Positions 1 to 6,380 of a DNA stretch of 6,795 nt are shown here, piece by piece. A program made the position numbers and the translations under genes. This DNA is from Paracoccaceae bacterium (lineage in GTDB: Bacteria > Pseudomonadota > Alphaproteobacteria > Rhodobacterales > Rhodobacteraceae): assembly GCA_024742655.1 (NCBI GenBank), contig JANSYB010000115.1, positions 1 to 6,795 on the forward strand, in the 5' to 3' direction. Below the pieces are notes generated by a model. It had not been told where the DNA came from. It saw only the letters and a program-made list of their open reading frames with translations, and did no database searches. The stretch's first letter is position 1, and each line of letters starts with the position of its first letter.

Positions 1-525
1 CACGGCGGCGCGCTTGGTGGCGTTGATCACCGAGGCGAGTGCCTGTGCATCTGTCACCAGATCGCGGCGATGTTCCTCTTCATAGGCCTGGGCCGCGGCC
101 ACGGAGTTGTCGACCACGCGACCGACACGATCCGAAAACCACGCCTCCAGCCCCATATTGACCGACAGCGTGGCGAAAACGGCGACCGTGATGGTCGGCA
201 ACAACGCCATCAGCGCGAAGACCCCCGTAAGGCGCAGGTGCAGCCGCGATCCGGCAGACCGGCGGCGGCGCGCCGCGACCATCTGGGCGACGCGTTGCAA
301 TACGAGCGCCGCGATCATGATCACGTAGACCAGGTCGGCCAGCAGAACGATGCGCAGGATATTGGACGAAGCGCCCTGATCCAGCGGGCCCATCACCAGA
401 TAGGTCACCAATGCCAGGACGGGCCCCAGAACAACAAGACCGAAGGTGGCGACATTGCGCACCCGTTGCAGCCGCCGCAGGCGGCTGACATGGTCCCAGG
501 TAAATTTGCGTGTCCGAGAAGTCAC
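1..525 (-). CDS. ntrY: NtrY membrane sensor histidine kinase, N-terminal part (cut by window edge)
   Basis: This is the first 175 codons of a membrane-bound nitrogen-related sensor kinase, the usual partner of the response regulator NtrX, which would be expected beyond the left edge. The start is GTG at 525-523: the only in-frame stop upstream is TGA at 540-538, and no other start codon lies between them; a G-rich stretch (GGGGG, 536-532) just upstream may serve as a weak ribosome site. Three hydrophobic membrane segments are visible at about residues 25-45, 56-76 and 99-121. The stretch LHLRLTGVFALMALLP (95-110), followed by WFSDRV (129-134) and AQAYEEEHRRDL (145-156), is characteristic of the NtrY periplasmic/membrane region. 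The HAMP, PAS, histidine and ATPase domains lie outside the window. It follows ntrC by 98 bases on the same strand, matching the common ntrBC-ntrYX order of alphaproteobacteria. The family assignment is firm; the signal sensed cannot be read here. Confidence 0.9.
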   Translation of the reverse strand, partial: MTSRTRKFTWDHVSRLRRLQRVRNVATFGLVVLGPVLALVTYLVMGPLDQGASSNILRIVLLADLVYVIMIAALVLQRVAQMVAARRRRSAGSRLHLRLTGVFALMALLPTITVAVFATLSVNMGLEAWFSDRVGRVVDNSVAAAQAYEEEHRRDLVTDAQALASVINATKRAAV

Positions 526-603
526 GCACTGCCCCCATCAGGTGGTGGCGCCTGTCGCATAGCGCCCCAGATATGCGCCGGTGAAAGTAATATCCTCAGG
601 CCG

Positions 604-631
604 GCAACACTGATGTTGCAGTTTTACATCA
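604..631 (-). other. Overlapping, mutually exclusive stem-loops at the ntrC 3' end / ntrY leader
   Basis: In the minus-strand transcript two perfect 6-bp stems can form but share bases. Stem A pairs TGATGT (631-626) with ACATCA (616-611) and includes the first base of... the ntrC end codons, reaching up to its TAA stop at 626-624. Stem B pairs GCAACA (619-614) with TGTTGC (609-604) around the tetraloop TCAG. No U-run follows stem B in the ntrY direction, so it does not look like a standard intrinsic terminator. A ribosome finishing ntrC would cover stem A and favour stem B. The dyads are seen directly; any regulatory or RNA-processing role between ntrC and ntrY is inference, and stems this short can arise by chance. 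Confidence 0.3.
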
Positions 632-1985
632 ACTTGCGGCGGCGTGTCACGCGAATATCAAGATCAGTGATTTTCTTGCGCAATGTATTGCGGTTGATGC
701 CCAGAAGGTCGGCGCATTTGGCCTGATTACCCCCGGTTGCATCGAGCGCGATCTCGATCAGGGGCATTTCCACCTCGCGCAGGATTCGCCCGTAAAGGCC
801 CGGCGGCGGCAGAACATTGCCGTGCAGGTCGAAATACCGCCGCAGGTGGCGTGCCACCGATTCCGAAAGGCTTTCGCCGGAACCGCGCCCCATCACCGGG
901 GCCGCCTCGGGCTGGTTGCCCAGAACGGCCTCGACCTCGGCCCGGCTGACCTCGTCCCCCCGGGCGGTCAGGCCAAGGCGCTGAACCGCGTTTTCAAGCT
1001 GTCGGACATTGCCCGGCCAGCTATAAGCGCGCATCAGCTCCATCGCGTCGGCCGACAGGCGCCGCGGCGGATGCCCGTCCCGTTCGGCCTTGGCCAGGAA
1101 ATGCTCGACCAGCAGCGGGATGTCATCCACGCGGGCCCGCAGGCTAGGCACTTCGACCACCGCACCGGAGAGCCGGTAATAAAGATCATCGCGCAATTGC
1201 CCCCCTTCGAGGCGGTCGGCCAGCCGTCCGAGGCTGGTCGCCATGAAGCGCGGGACATGGTCGCCGGGGGCATCCATCATGCGCACCACGCGGCCCTGCG
1301 CGTCCATGTCCAGATCACCAACCCCATCCAGCACCACGGTGCCACCCTTGGCCCGGGCCATCACGCGGGCCGGGCCCTCCAGATCGCTCAAATCGCTTGG
1401 CCGCACGGTGACGAAGGGCAATGTGCGCCGGTCGGAAAAATCGTGTATCGCCCGCGCGATCAGGGTTTTGCCGGTGCCCGACTCGCCGGTGATCAGCACG
1501 GGCAATTCGGTGTTCATCAGCCGCGCCACCACGCGATAGAGACCCTGCATCGCAGCCGTGCGCCCGATCAGCGGCAATTCGTCCGGTCGGTCGGCCGAGG
1601 CCTCGATCTGATTGCGCTTGCCGCGGGCCTCGAGGGCACGGGCCGTCCGCTTCATCAGGTCGGGCAGGTCAAAGGGCTTGGGCAGGTAGTCGAAGGCCGC
1701 CGCCTCTTCGGCCTGGATCGCCGTCATGATCGTGTTCTGCGCCGAGATCACGATCACGGGCAGGCCGGGCCGGTCCTGGCTGATCTTGGGCAGCATCTCG
1801 AGTCCGTTGCCATCGGGCATCATCACATCGGTGATGATCGCGTCGCCCTTTCCCTCTCCGACCCACCGCATCAGCGTTGTCAGCGACGAGGTGGCATGCA
1901 CCCGGCAGCCCGCCCGCGTCAGCGCCTGTGTCAGAACCGTACGGATCGTGCGGTCGTCATCGGCAACAAGTACCGTGCCATCCAT
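624..1985 (-). CDS. ntrC: NtrC nitrogen response regulator, divergent type without GAFTGA
   Basis: A 453-residue two-component regulator, the DNA-binding partner of NtrB that activates nitrogen-limitation genes. The receiver domain (about 1-120) has acidic D10/D11, phosphoacceptor D53, S81 and K103. The AAA+ domain (about 138-360) has an intact Walker A GESGTGKT (167-174), both arginine-finger positions in RDDLYYR (R265, R271) and the sensor II motif [10 protein letters not shown] (323-332). A Fis-type helix-turn-helix occupies about 407-445. The sequence between Walker A and Walker B is roughly 18 residues shorter than in ordinary NtrC proteins and has no ESELFGHEKGAFTGA; Walker B reads VVLDG (217-221) instead of LDE; and the loop before sensor I is also about 8 residues short. 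These traits match the known R. capsulatus type, which activates sigma-70 polymerase and needs ATP binding but not hydrolysis. The start has a strong GGAGG (1998-1994) 8 bases upstream and directly follows the ntrB TAG stop. Confidence 0.96.
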   Translation of the reverse strand: MDGTVLVADDDRTIRTVLTQALTRAGCRVHATSSLTTLMRWVGEGKGDAIITDVMMPDGNGLEMLPKISQDRPGLPVIVISAQNTIMTAIQAEEAAAFDYLPKPFDLPDLMKRTARALEARGKRNQIEASADRPDELPLIGRTAAMQGLYRVVARLMNTELPVLITGESGTGKTLIARAIHDFSDRRTLPFVTVRPSDLSDLEGPARVMARAKGGTVVLDGVGDLDMDAQGRVVRMMDAPGDHVPRFMATSLGRLADRLEGGQLRDDLYYRLSGAVVEVPSLRARVDDIPLLVEHFLAKAERDGHPPRRLSADAMELMRAYSWPGNVRQLENAVQRLGLTARGDEVSRAEVEAVLGNQPEAAPVMGRGSGESLSESVARHLRRYFDLHGNVLPPPGLYGRILREVEMPLIEIALDATGGNQAKCADLLGINRNTLRKKITDLDIRVTRRRKLM

Positions 1986-3062
1986 CTAGATGTCCTCCAT
2001 CGTCTTGCCCGCGCGTGGCAGGGAAATGCGGAACACGGTCCGCCCCGGCACCGAGCTGACCGAAATCCAGCCGTCGTGATCGGAAATGATCTTGGCTGCC
2101 AGCGCGAGGCCGAGCCCCGTGCCATTCTCGCGCCCCGAAACAAAGGGCTCGAACACGTCACCGGCGATGTCATCGGGCAGGCCCGGCCCGTCATCGCGCA
2201 CCTCGATCTGCAGCGGCAGAGATTTGCGCTCGCCCTCACCGCGCCGCACCCGCAGCGATTGTTCGTAATAGCTGCGAAGCGTGATCGTGCCGCCCCCGCC
2301 CCCGGCCGCCTCGGTCGCGTTCTTGAGCAGGTTCTGGATCACCTGAAGCAACTGGTCGGGATCGCCGACCGCCATCGGCAGGGACGGGTCATAATCCTCC
2401 AGGATGGTCATGTTCGCGGCAAAGCCCACCATCGCTGATCGCCTTGCACGGTCGAGCACGTCATGGATGTTGACCGCCTTCAGCTTCGGTGCGCTGACGT
2501 TGCCGAACTGCTCGACCTGTTCCAGCAAGCCCACGATCCGGCGGCTTTCGCTGACGATCAGGTCGGTCAACTCAAGGTCCGCCTGGCTGAGGTTCATCGA
2601 CAGCAGTTGTGCCGCCCCGGTGATGCCCGCCAGCGGGTTCTTGATCTCGTGGGCCAGCATCTCGGCCATGCCGATCGCCGATTTCGCGGCGGATTTGACG
2701 GACTGGCCCTGCGACACCCGCCCGGCCAGTTCGCGCGGCGATATCAGCACGATCATGTGCCCGGCCTTGCCCGACAGCGGCGCGATCTGAAGGTTGCATT
2801 GCAGCGGCGCCCGATCGCCGGTGCCCACGTCCACGTCATTGACGAAAAGCGGCGCGTCGTTGGACCGTGCCCGTTCGATGGCCTCTTCTATGGGGGCGTC
2901 CACGGCGATCTTGTCCCAGATGGGCGTGCCGGTCAGCGCGCGCGCCGAGGACATAAGAAACCCCTCGGCGGCCGGATTGATCTGCACGATCCGATCCTCC
3001 GCATCCAGGATCAGACCCGGCACCGGCAGCGAGGTCCAGACCATGTCGTCAGCCGGGCTCAT
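1986..3062 (-). CDS. ntrB: NtrB nitrogen-sensing histidine kinase/phosphatase
   Basis: A 358-residue soluble kinase that phosphorylates NtrC under nitrogen limitation and, in the family, dephosphorylates it when PII protein signals sufficiency. A PAS domain spans about residues 8-107 (PGLILDAEDRIVQINPAAE). The H-box is MLAHEIKNPLAGI with H138 as the phosphorylated histidine. The ATPase domain shows the N-box LLQVIQNLLKNATEA (N244, N248), the G1 box DDGPGLP (290-296), the F box FEPFVSG (304-310) and the G2 box GTGLGLA (314-320). Length is normal and no membrane segment is seen. The ATG lies inside the dusB stop in an ATGA overlap, with an AGGTGG sequence a few bases upstream. The stop codon TAG is immediately followed by the ntrC ATG, so the sensor and regulator should be made in coupled amounts. 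A glycine run (254-258) after the N-box is a low-complexity linker before the next strand. No essential residue is missing. Confidence 0.97.
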   Translation of the reverse strand: MSPADDMVWTSLPVPGLILDAEDRIVQINPAAEGFLMSSARALTGTPIWDKIAVDAPIEEAIERARSNDAPLFVNDVDVGTGDRAPLQCNLQIAPLSGKAGHMIVLISPRELAGRVSQGQSVKSAAKSAIGMAEMLAHEIKNPLAGITGAAQLLSMNLSQADLELTDLIVSESRRIVGLLEQVEQFGNVSAPKLKAVNIHDVLDRARRSAMVGFAANMTILEDYDPSLPMAVGDPDQLLQVIQNLLKNATEAAGGGGGTITLRSYYEQSLRVRRGEGERKSLPLQIEVRDDGPGLPDDIAGDVFEPFVSGRENGTGLGLALAAKIISDHDGWISVSSVPGRTVFRISLPRAGKTMEDI

Positions 3063-4051
3063 GCGGCCACCTGCGCGTCTGAAGACAGCGCCGGGTCAAG
3101 CAGGCGCATCACGTCATCCGGGTCACGGCTGGTCAGAACGCGCTTGCGCATGTCCACCCCCGTGCCGGCGTGATCCATGTACCAGCCAAGATGCTTGCGC
3201 CCGACCCGATTGCCCAGTTCGTGCCCGTAAAACCTAAGCATTTCATCGTAATGGCCGCGCACCATTTCGACGAGTGCTGCCCCCGACGGAATGTCCGGGC
3301 GCGCGGTGCCATAAAGATCATGCGCGATCTCGGCCAGCACCCAGGGCCTGCCCTGTGCGCCGCGCCCGATCATCACACCATCGGCCCCCGAAAGGCGCAA
3401 CGCCTCGCGCGCCTCAGCGGCCGTGGTGATGTCGCCATTGGCGATCACCGGAATGCGCACGGCCTCCTTGACCGCACGGATCGCCGCCCAGTCGGCCTGC
3501 CCCTTGTAGAACTGGCACCGGGTACGACCGTGGATCGTGATCATGCGTATGCCCGCGTCTGCGGCGCGTCGGGCCAGGTCGGGCGCGTTGCGCAGATGAT
3601 CGTCCCAGCCCAGACGGGTCTTGAGCGTCACCGGCACACGCACCGCCCCGACCACGGCCTCGATCAGGCCAAGCGCGTGATCGAGATCCTTCATCAGGGC
3701 CGAGCCGCTGGCCCCGGCCCCGCTGGCACTGGTCACCTTCTTGGCCGGGCAGCCCATGTTGATGTCGATGATCCGCGCGCCGTTGGCCTCGACCTGCCGG
3801 GCGGCCTCGGCCATCCAGTGCGCCTCGCGTCCGGCCAGTTGCACGGCCGTGTTCTCGAGGCCAAACCCCAATTCGGCCTTTTCGCGCACACCCGGCTTGG
3901 ACTGGACCATTTCCTGGCTGGCGACCATTTCAGACACGACCAGACCGGCCTGAAAACGCGACACGAGCGTGCGAAACGGCAGGTCCGTGATCCCCGCGAG
4001 CGGGGCCAGAAAAACCGGAGGGGACAGCGCGCGATCCGCGACGGTGAGCAT
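3059..4051 (-). CDS. dusB: tRNA-dihydrouridine synthase DusB (NifR3)
   Basis: A 330-residue flavoenzyme that reduces specific uridines in tRNA to dihydrouridine using FMN and NAD(P)H. It is a TIM-barrel protein with the family's signatures: APLAGITDLPFR (16-27) at the FMN site, INMGCPAKKV (97-106) with probable catalytic Cys101, TLKTRLGWD (142-150), ITIHGRTR (171-178), IANGDI (203-208) and the phosphate-binding GVMIGRGAQGRPW (225-237). The C-terminal helical tRNA-binding part carries KHLGWYMDHAG. Length is typical. The start has AAGGA (4066-4062) 10 bases upstream. This gene heads the operon: it overlaps ntrB by 4 bases, the arrangement first described as nifR3-ntrB-ntrC in R. capsulatus. The linkage between tRNA modification and nitrogen regulation is conserved in alphaproteobacteria, but nothing in the protein itself points to a role in nitrogen sensing. 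Control is presumably from the AT-rich gap upstream. Confidence 0.96.
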   Translation of the reverse strand: MLTVADRALSPPVFLAPLAGITDLPFRTLVSRFQAGLVVSEMVASQEMVQSKPGVREKAELGFGLENTAVQLAGREAHWMAEAARQVEANGARIIDINMGCPAKKVTSASGAGASGSALMKDLDHALGLIEAVVGAVRVPVTLKTRLGWDDHLRNAPDLARRAADAGIRMITIHGRTRCQFYKGQADWAAIRAVKEAVRIPVIANGDITTAAEAREALRLSGADGVMIGRGAQGRPWVLAEIAHDLYGTARPDIPSGAALVEMVRGHYDEMLRFYGHELGNRVGRKHLGWYMDHAGTGVDMRKRVLTSRDPDDVMRLLDPALSSDAQVAA

Positions 4052-4259
4052 GTTTGCCTAATCCTTGTGCACTGTGATTGTTTTAGGTCTGCGCCCTTCA
4101 AAATACAATTTTTACGAGGTTTTTCCAGCTGACAAAAAAGTAAATGCACAATAAATAGGCAAATAGCCCGATCTGTCAGCATGTTCGGAAGGCCTGCCTT
4201 CGGCCGGCCCAATGTTCGCCACCATTGCGCTTGATCCGCCTCGGGCGTAATCAGGGCCC
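4052..4259. promoter_or_regulatory. Divergent intergenic control region between dusB-ntrBC and ispDF
   Basis: These 208 non-coding bases separate two outward-facing operons, so promoters for both should lie here. The part at about 4075-4170 is strikingly AT-rich compared with the flanking genes. A weak candidate for rightward transcription is CTGACA (4129-4134) with AATAAA (4150-4155) 15 bases on. For leftward transcription, TTGTCA (4135-4130) overlaps the same core, with only an A/T-rich stretch at the -10 distance. TTGTGCA (4065-4071) and TGCACAA (4145-4151) form a 7-bp inverted repeat with a 73-base spacer, and resemble half-sites of the enteric NtrC box. Nearer ispDF lie a GAAGG/CCTTC hairpin (4188-4201) and the palindrome GGCCGGCC (4202-4209). 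No small gene is convincing. The role as a control region follows from gene orientation; the individual boxes are tentative. Confidence 0.45.
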
Positions 4260-5402
4260 ATGACAGTGGCCGCCATCATCGTCGCCGCAGGCCGCGGCAC
4301 CCGTGCCGGGGGGGATCGGCCCAAGCAATGGCAACCGATTGCCGGACGCCGTGTGCTTGACTGGACGATAGAATGTTTCACCGCGATCGACGATATCTCG
4401 TCCATCGTCGTTGCCCTGCATCCCGACGATATGGACCTCTTGCCGCCCTCGGGCCGGGTCGCAACGGTGCCGGGTGGCGCCACGCGGGCCGGGTCGGTGC
4501 GCAACGCGCTGACGCATCTGGCGGCGCGGGCACAGGCGCCCGAGTACGTTCTGATCCATGATGCGGCGCGTTGCACCGTTCCGGGCGAGGTCATTCACCG
4601 GGTACTGTCGGCGCTGCGCGACAAGGGCGCCGTGGCCGCCGCGCCCGCCCTCGCCGTGACGGATGCCTTGTGGCGGGGCGAGGACGGCGCCGTCTCCGGC
4701 ACGCAGGACCGCACCGGCCTGTTTCGCGCGCAAACGCCGCAAGGCTTCGTTTTCGGCGCGATCATGCAGGCCCATGAGGCCCATTCCGGCGACGCGGCCG
4801 ACGATGTCGAGGTCGCCCGCGCGGCGGGCCTGCCCGTGCGCATCGTCGAGGGTAGCGAGGCAAACCTGAAAATCACCACGCCCGGCGATTTCGCCCGGGC
4901 CGAAACCTATTTGCGAGGTTCGATGGATATACGCACAGGCACCGGGTTCGACGTGCACCGGTTCGGTCCGGGCGATCACGTCATGCTTTGCGGCGTGGCC
5001 GTGCCGCATGACCGCGGCTTTCGCGCGCATTCGGATGGTGACGTGGCCATGCACGCGCTGAGTGATGCCATCTACGGCGCCCTGGCCGAGGGGGATATCG
5101 GGCAGCATTTTCCGCCGTCGGACCCGCAATGGAAAGGAGCCGAAAGCCGTGTTTTCCTGCGCCATGCCTGTGATCTGGCCGCCGGACAGGGCTGCGCGAT
5201 CAGCAATGTCGATATCACCCTGATCTGCGAACGACCCAAGATCGGCCCGCACGCACAGGCCATGCGCGCGGCACTGTCGGGGATCATGGGTCTGGCGGTC
5301 GACCGCATATCGGTCAAGGCGACCACGTCCGAGCAACTGGGCTTTACCGGCCGGGGCGAGGGCATCGCGGCGCAGGCCGTGGCCTGCCTGGTCAAGCCAT
5401 GA
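4260..5402 (+). CDS. ispDF: Bifunctional IspD/IspF enzyme of the MEP isoprenoid pathway
   Basis: A 380-residue fusion of two enzymes that act two steps apart in isoprenoid precursor synthesis. The IspD half (about 1-220) transfers CMP to 2-C-methylerythritol 4-phosphate: it has the CTP loop [17 protein letters not shown] (8-24, with R15 and K22), HDAAR (100-104), [14 protein letters not shown] (150-163) and KITTPGDF (204-211). The IspF half (about 222-380) cyclises CDP-methylerythritol 2-phosphate: metal ligands D231 and H233 lie in GFDVHRF, with H265 in [14 protein letters not shown], plus [18 protein letters not shown] near the end. The intermediate kinase IspE is not encoded here. The fusion is common in alphaproteobacteria. 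One oddity is Cys105 after HDAAR, where proline is usual. The ATG has only a weak AGGG upstream. It is the first gene of a three-gene overlapping operon. Confidence 0.97.
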   Translation: MTVAAIIVAAGRGTRAGGDRPKQWQPIAGRRVLDWTIECFTAIDDISSIVVALHPDDMDLLPPSGRVATVPGGATRAGSVRNALTHLAARAQAPEYVLIHDAARCTVPGEVIHRVLSALRDKGAVAAAPALAVTDALWRGEDGAVSGTQDRTGLFRAQTPQGFVFGAIMQAHEAHSGDAADDVEVARAAGLPVRIVEGSEANLKITTPGDFARAETYLRGSMDIRTGTGFDVHRFGPGDHVMLCGVAVPHDRGFRAHSDGDVAMHALSDAIYGALAEGDIGQHFPPSDPQWKGAESRVFLRHACDLAAGQGCAISNVDITLICERPKIGPHAQAMRAALSGIMGLAVDRISVKATTSEQLGFTGRGEGIAAQAVACLVKP

Positions 5403-5896
5403 CCCCCGCACACCTGATCGCCACCTTCGGGATGGTGGGCCATCTGCGCCCGGCCCCCGGCACATGGGGGTCGCTGGCCGCCCTGCCCGCCGCGTGGCTG
5501 CTGCACGTGCTGGGCGGGCCGGTCCTGCTGGCAATTGGCGCGGCACTCGCCTTTGCCATCGGTTGGTGGGCCACGGCGCAGGAAACACGCGGCAAGGCGG
5601 ATCACGACCCATCCGAGATCGTCATCGACGAGGTGGCGGGCCAATGGCTGGCCATGCTGCCCGTGTCGATCGGGGCCACCCATGCCGGGGCCGCGCTCAG
5701 TGCGCTCTGGCCCGGCTGGATCGCCGCCTTCGTTCTCTTCCGGCTGTTCGACATCTGGAAGCCGGGGCCCGTCGGCTGGGCAGACCGGCGCGGTGATGCG
5801 CTTGGCGTGATGCTGGATGACGTGATCGCGGGGCTGTTCGCGGCCCTTGGGGTAATGGCGCTGGCCTGGCTGTCACACGGGGTTCTGGGGCTATGA
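5399..5896 (+). CDS. pgpA: Phosphatidylglycerophosphatase A
   Basis: A 165-residue inner-membrane phosphatase that removes phosphate from phosphatidylglycerophosphate to give phosphatidylglycerol, a major membrane lipid and cardiolipin precursor. PgpA signatures are plain: [13 protein letters not shown] (18-30), [14 protein letters not shown] (70-83) with acidic residues D70, E73, D77 and E78, [17 protein letters not shown] (114-130) and [13 protein letters not shown] (136-148). Hydrophobic segments at about 26-38, 41-57, 80-92, 105-117 and 142-160 fit a small multi-pass membrane protein. Length is normal for the family. The ATG overlaps the ispDF stop as ATGA, so translation is probably coupled. 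No good ribosome site stands alone. Phosphatidylglycerol synthesis beside isoprenoid synthesis suggests an envelope or membrane housekeeping operon, though the pairing may be only historical. Confidence 0.95.
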   Translation: MTPAHLIATFGMVGHLRPAPGTWGSLAALPAAWLLHVLGGPVLLAIGAALAFAIGWWATAQETRGKADHDPSEIVIDEVAGQWLAMLPVSIGATHAGAALSALWPGWIAAFVLFRLFDIWKPGPVGWADRRGDALGVMLDDVIAGLFAALGVMALAWLSHGVLGL

Positions 5897-6360
5897 GCGC
5901 AACAGAGGTGCTCAAGGCTGCCCGCGCACGCGGCGTGATGATCGCCACTGCAGAATCCTGCACCGGCGGGATGGTCGCGGCGGCGCTGACGGATATCGCA
6001 GGCTCCTCGGCGGTGGTGGACAGAGGTTTCGTCACCTATTCCAATGCCGCCAAGATGGATATGCTGGGTGTCTCGGCAGACACGCTCGAGGCGCACGGCG
6101 CCGTCTCGGAACAGGTGGCCGCCGAGATGGCCGAGGGTGCGTTGCGTCATTCACTGGCGCAGCTGACCGTTTCGATCACCGGCATCGCCGGACCGGGCGG
6201 GTCAGAGCACAAGCCCGAGGGCCGCGTCTGTTTCGGCGTTGCGATGACGGGCCGGCCCACGCGGACAGAAACCGTCGAGTTCGGCGCACCGGGGCGCGAC
6301 CGGGTTCGGTGCCTGTCGCGCGACCACGCGCTTGCGCTGCTTCTGGGGGCGCTCGTCTGA
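5893..6360 (+). CDS. pncC: CinA C-terminal domain protein, probable NMN amidohydrolase (PncC family)
   Basis: A 155-residue stand-alone CinA C-terminal domain. Characterised members deamidate nicotinamide mononucleotide to nicotinic acid mononucleotide, recycling NMN released by DNA ligase into NAD. Family motifs are present in order: TAESCTGG (19-26) with the likely active-site serine S22, a [16 protein letters not shown] segment, [15 protein letters not shown], and [21 protein letters not shown], where the usual KPVG is KPEG. The C-terminus [14 protein letters not shown] matches the family's terminal helix. The N-terminal CinA nucleotide-binding domain is absent, as is usual for this short type. 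The ATG overlaps the pgpA stop as ATGA, making it the last gene of the operon. It meets the oppositely oriented next gene with 11 bases between stop codons. Older annotations of this family as competence-damage inducible do not imply a role in transformation. Confidence 0.92.
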   Translation: MSATEVLKAARARGVMIATAESCTGGMVAAALTDIAGSSAVVDRGFVTYSNAAKMDMLGVSADTLEAHGAVSEQVAAEMAEGALRHSLAQLTVSITGIAGPGGSEHKPEGRVCFGVAMTGRPTRTETVEFGAPGRDRVRCLSRDHALALLLGALV

Positions 6361-6380
6361 TCGGCCGGTCTTCAGGCGCC
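6348..6380. terminator. Imperfect dyad spanning the two convergent stop codons
   Basis: GGCGC (6348-6352) can pair with GCGCC (6376-6380), and CTGA (6357-6360) with TCAG (6372-6375), around a G+C-rich loop; four bases (6353-6356) bulge on one side. It covers the stop codons of both convergent genes and would form on either transcript. There is no T-run on either side, so it is a weak candidate for a shared bidirectional terminator and is offered only because the convergent layout demands some transcription end nearby. Confidence 0.22.

Noticed and set aside
2014..2031. TGGCAG followed by TGCGG, resembling a sigma-54 promoter.
   Set aside because: The GG-GC spacing is one base short, the -12 element is poor, and it lies inside ntrB on the opposite strand with no gene placed to use it.
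822..2438. Long plus-strand open frame of 538 codons opposite ntrC and ntrB.
   Set aside because: It is antisense to two genes with full sets of catalytic motifs. Its product is His/Arg/Gln-rich with no domain, as expected from GC-rich codon usage on the opposite strand.
3724..3741. TGGCAC inside dusB, matching the -24 half of a sigma-54 promoter.
   Set aside because: No TTGC-like -12 element at the right distance, and the position is inside a coding region.
2463..4132. Two long plus-strand open frames (2463-3173 and 3170-4132) opposite ntrB and dusB.
   Set aside because: Both are complements of well-supported genes, with biased His/Arg/Asp composition and no family signature.
4112..4594. 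Open frame crossing the divergent gap on the minus strand.
   Set aside because: Most of it is antisense to ispDF; the gap portion is AT-rich with no ribosome site, and the product has no recognisable features.
4251..5612. Minus-strand open frame of 453 codons opposite ispDF and pgpA.
   Set aside because: Antisense shadow: composition is Arg/Gly/Ala-rich with no recognisable motif, while the plus strand encodes complete IspDF and PgpA.
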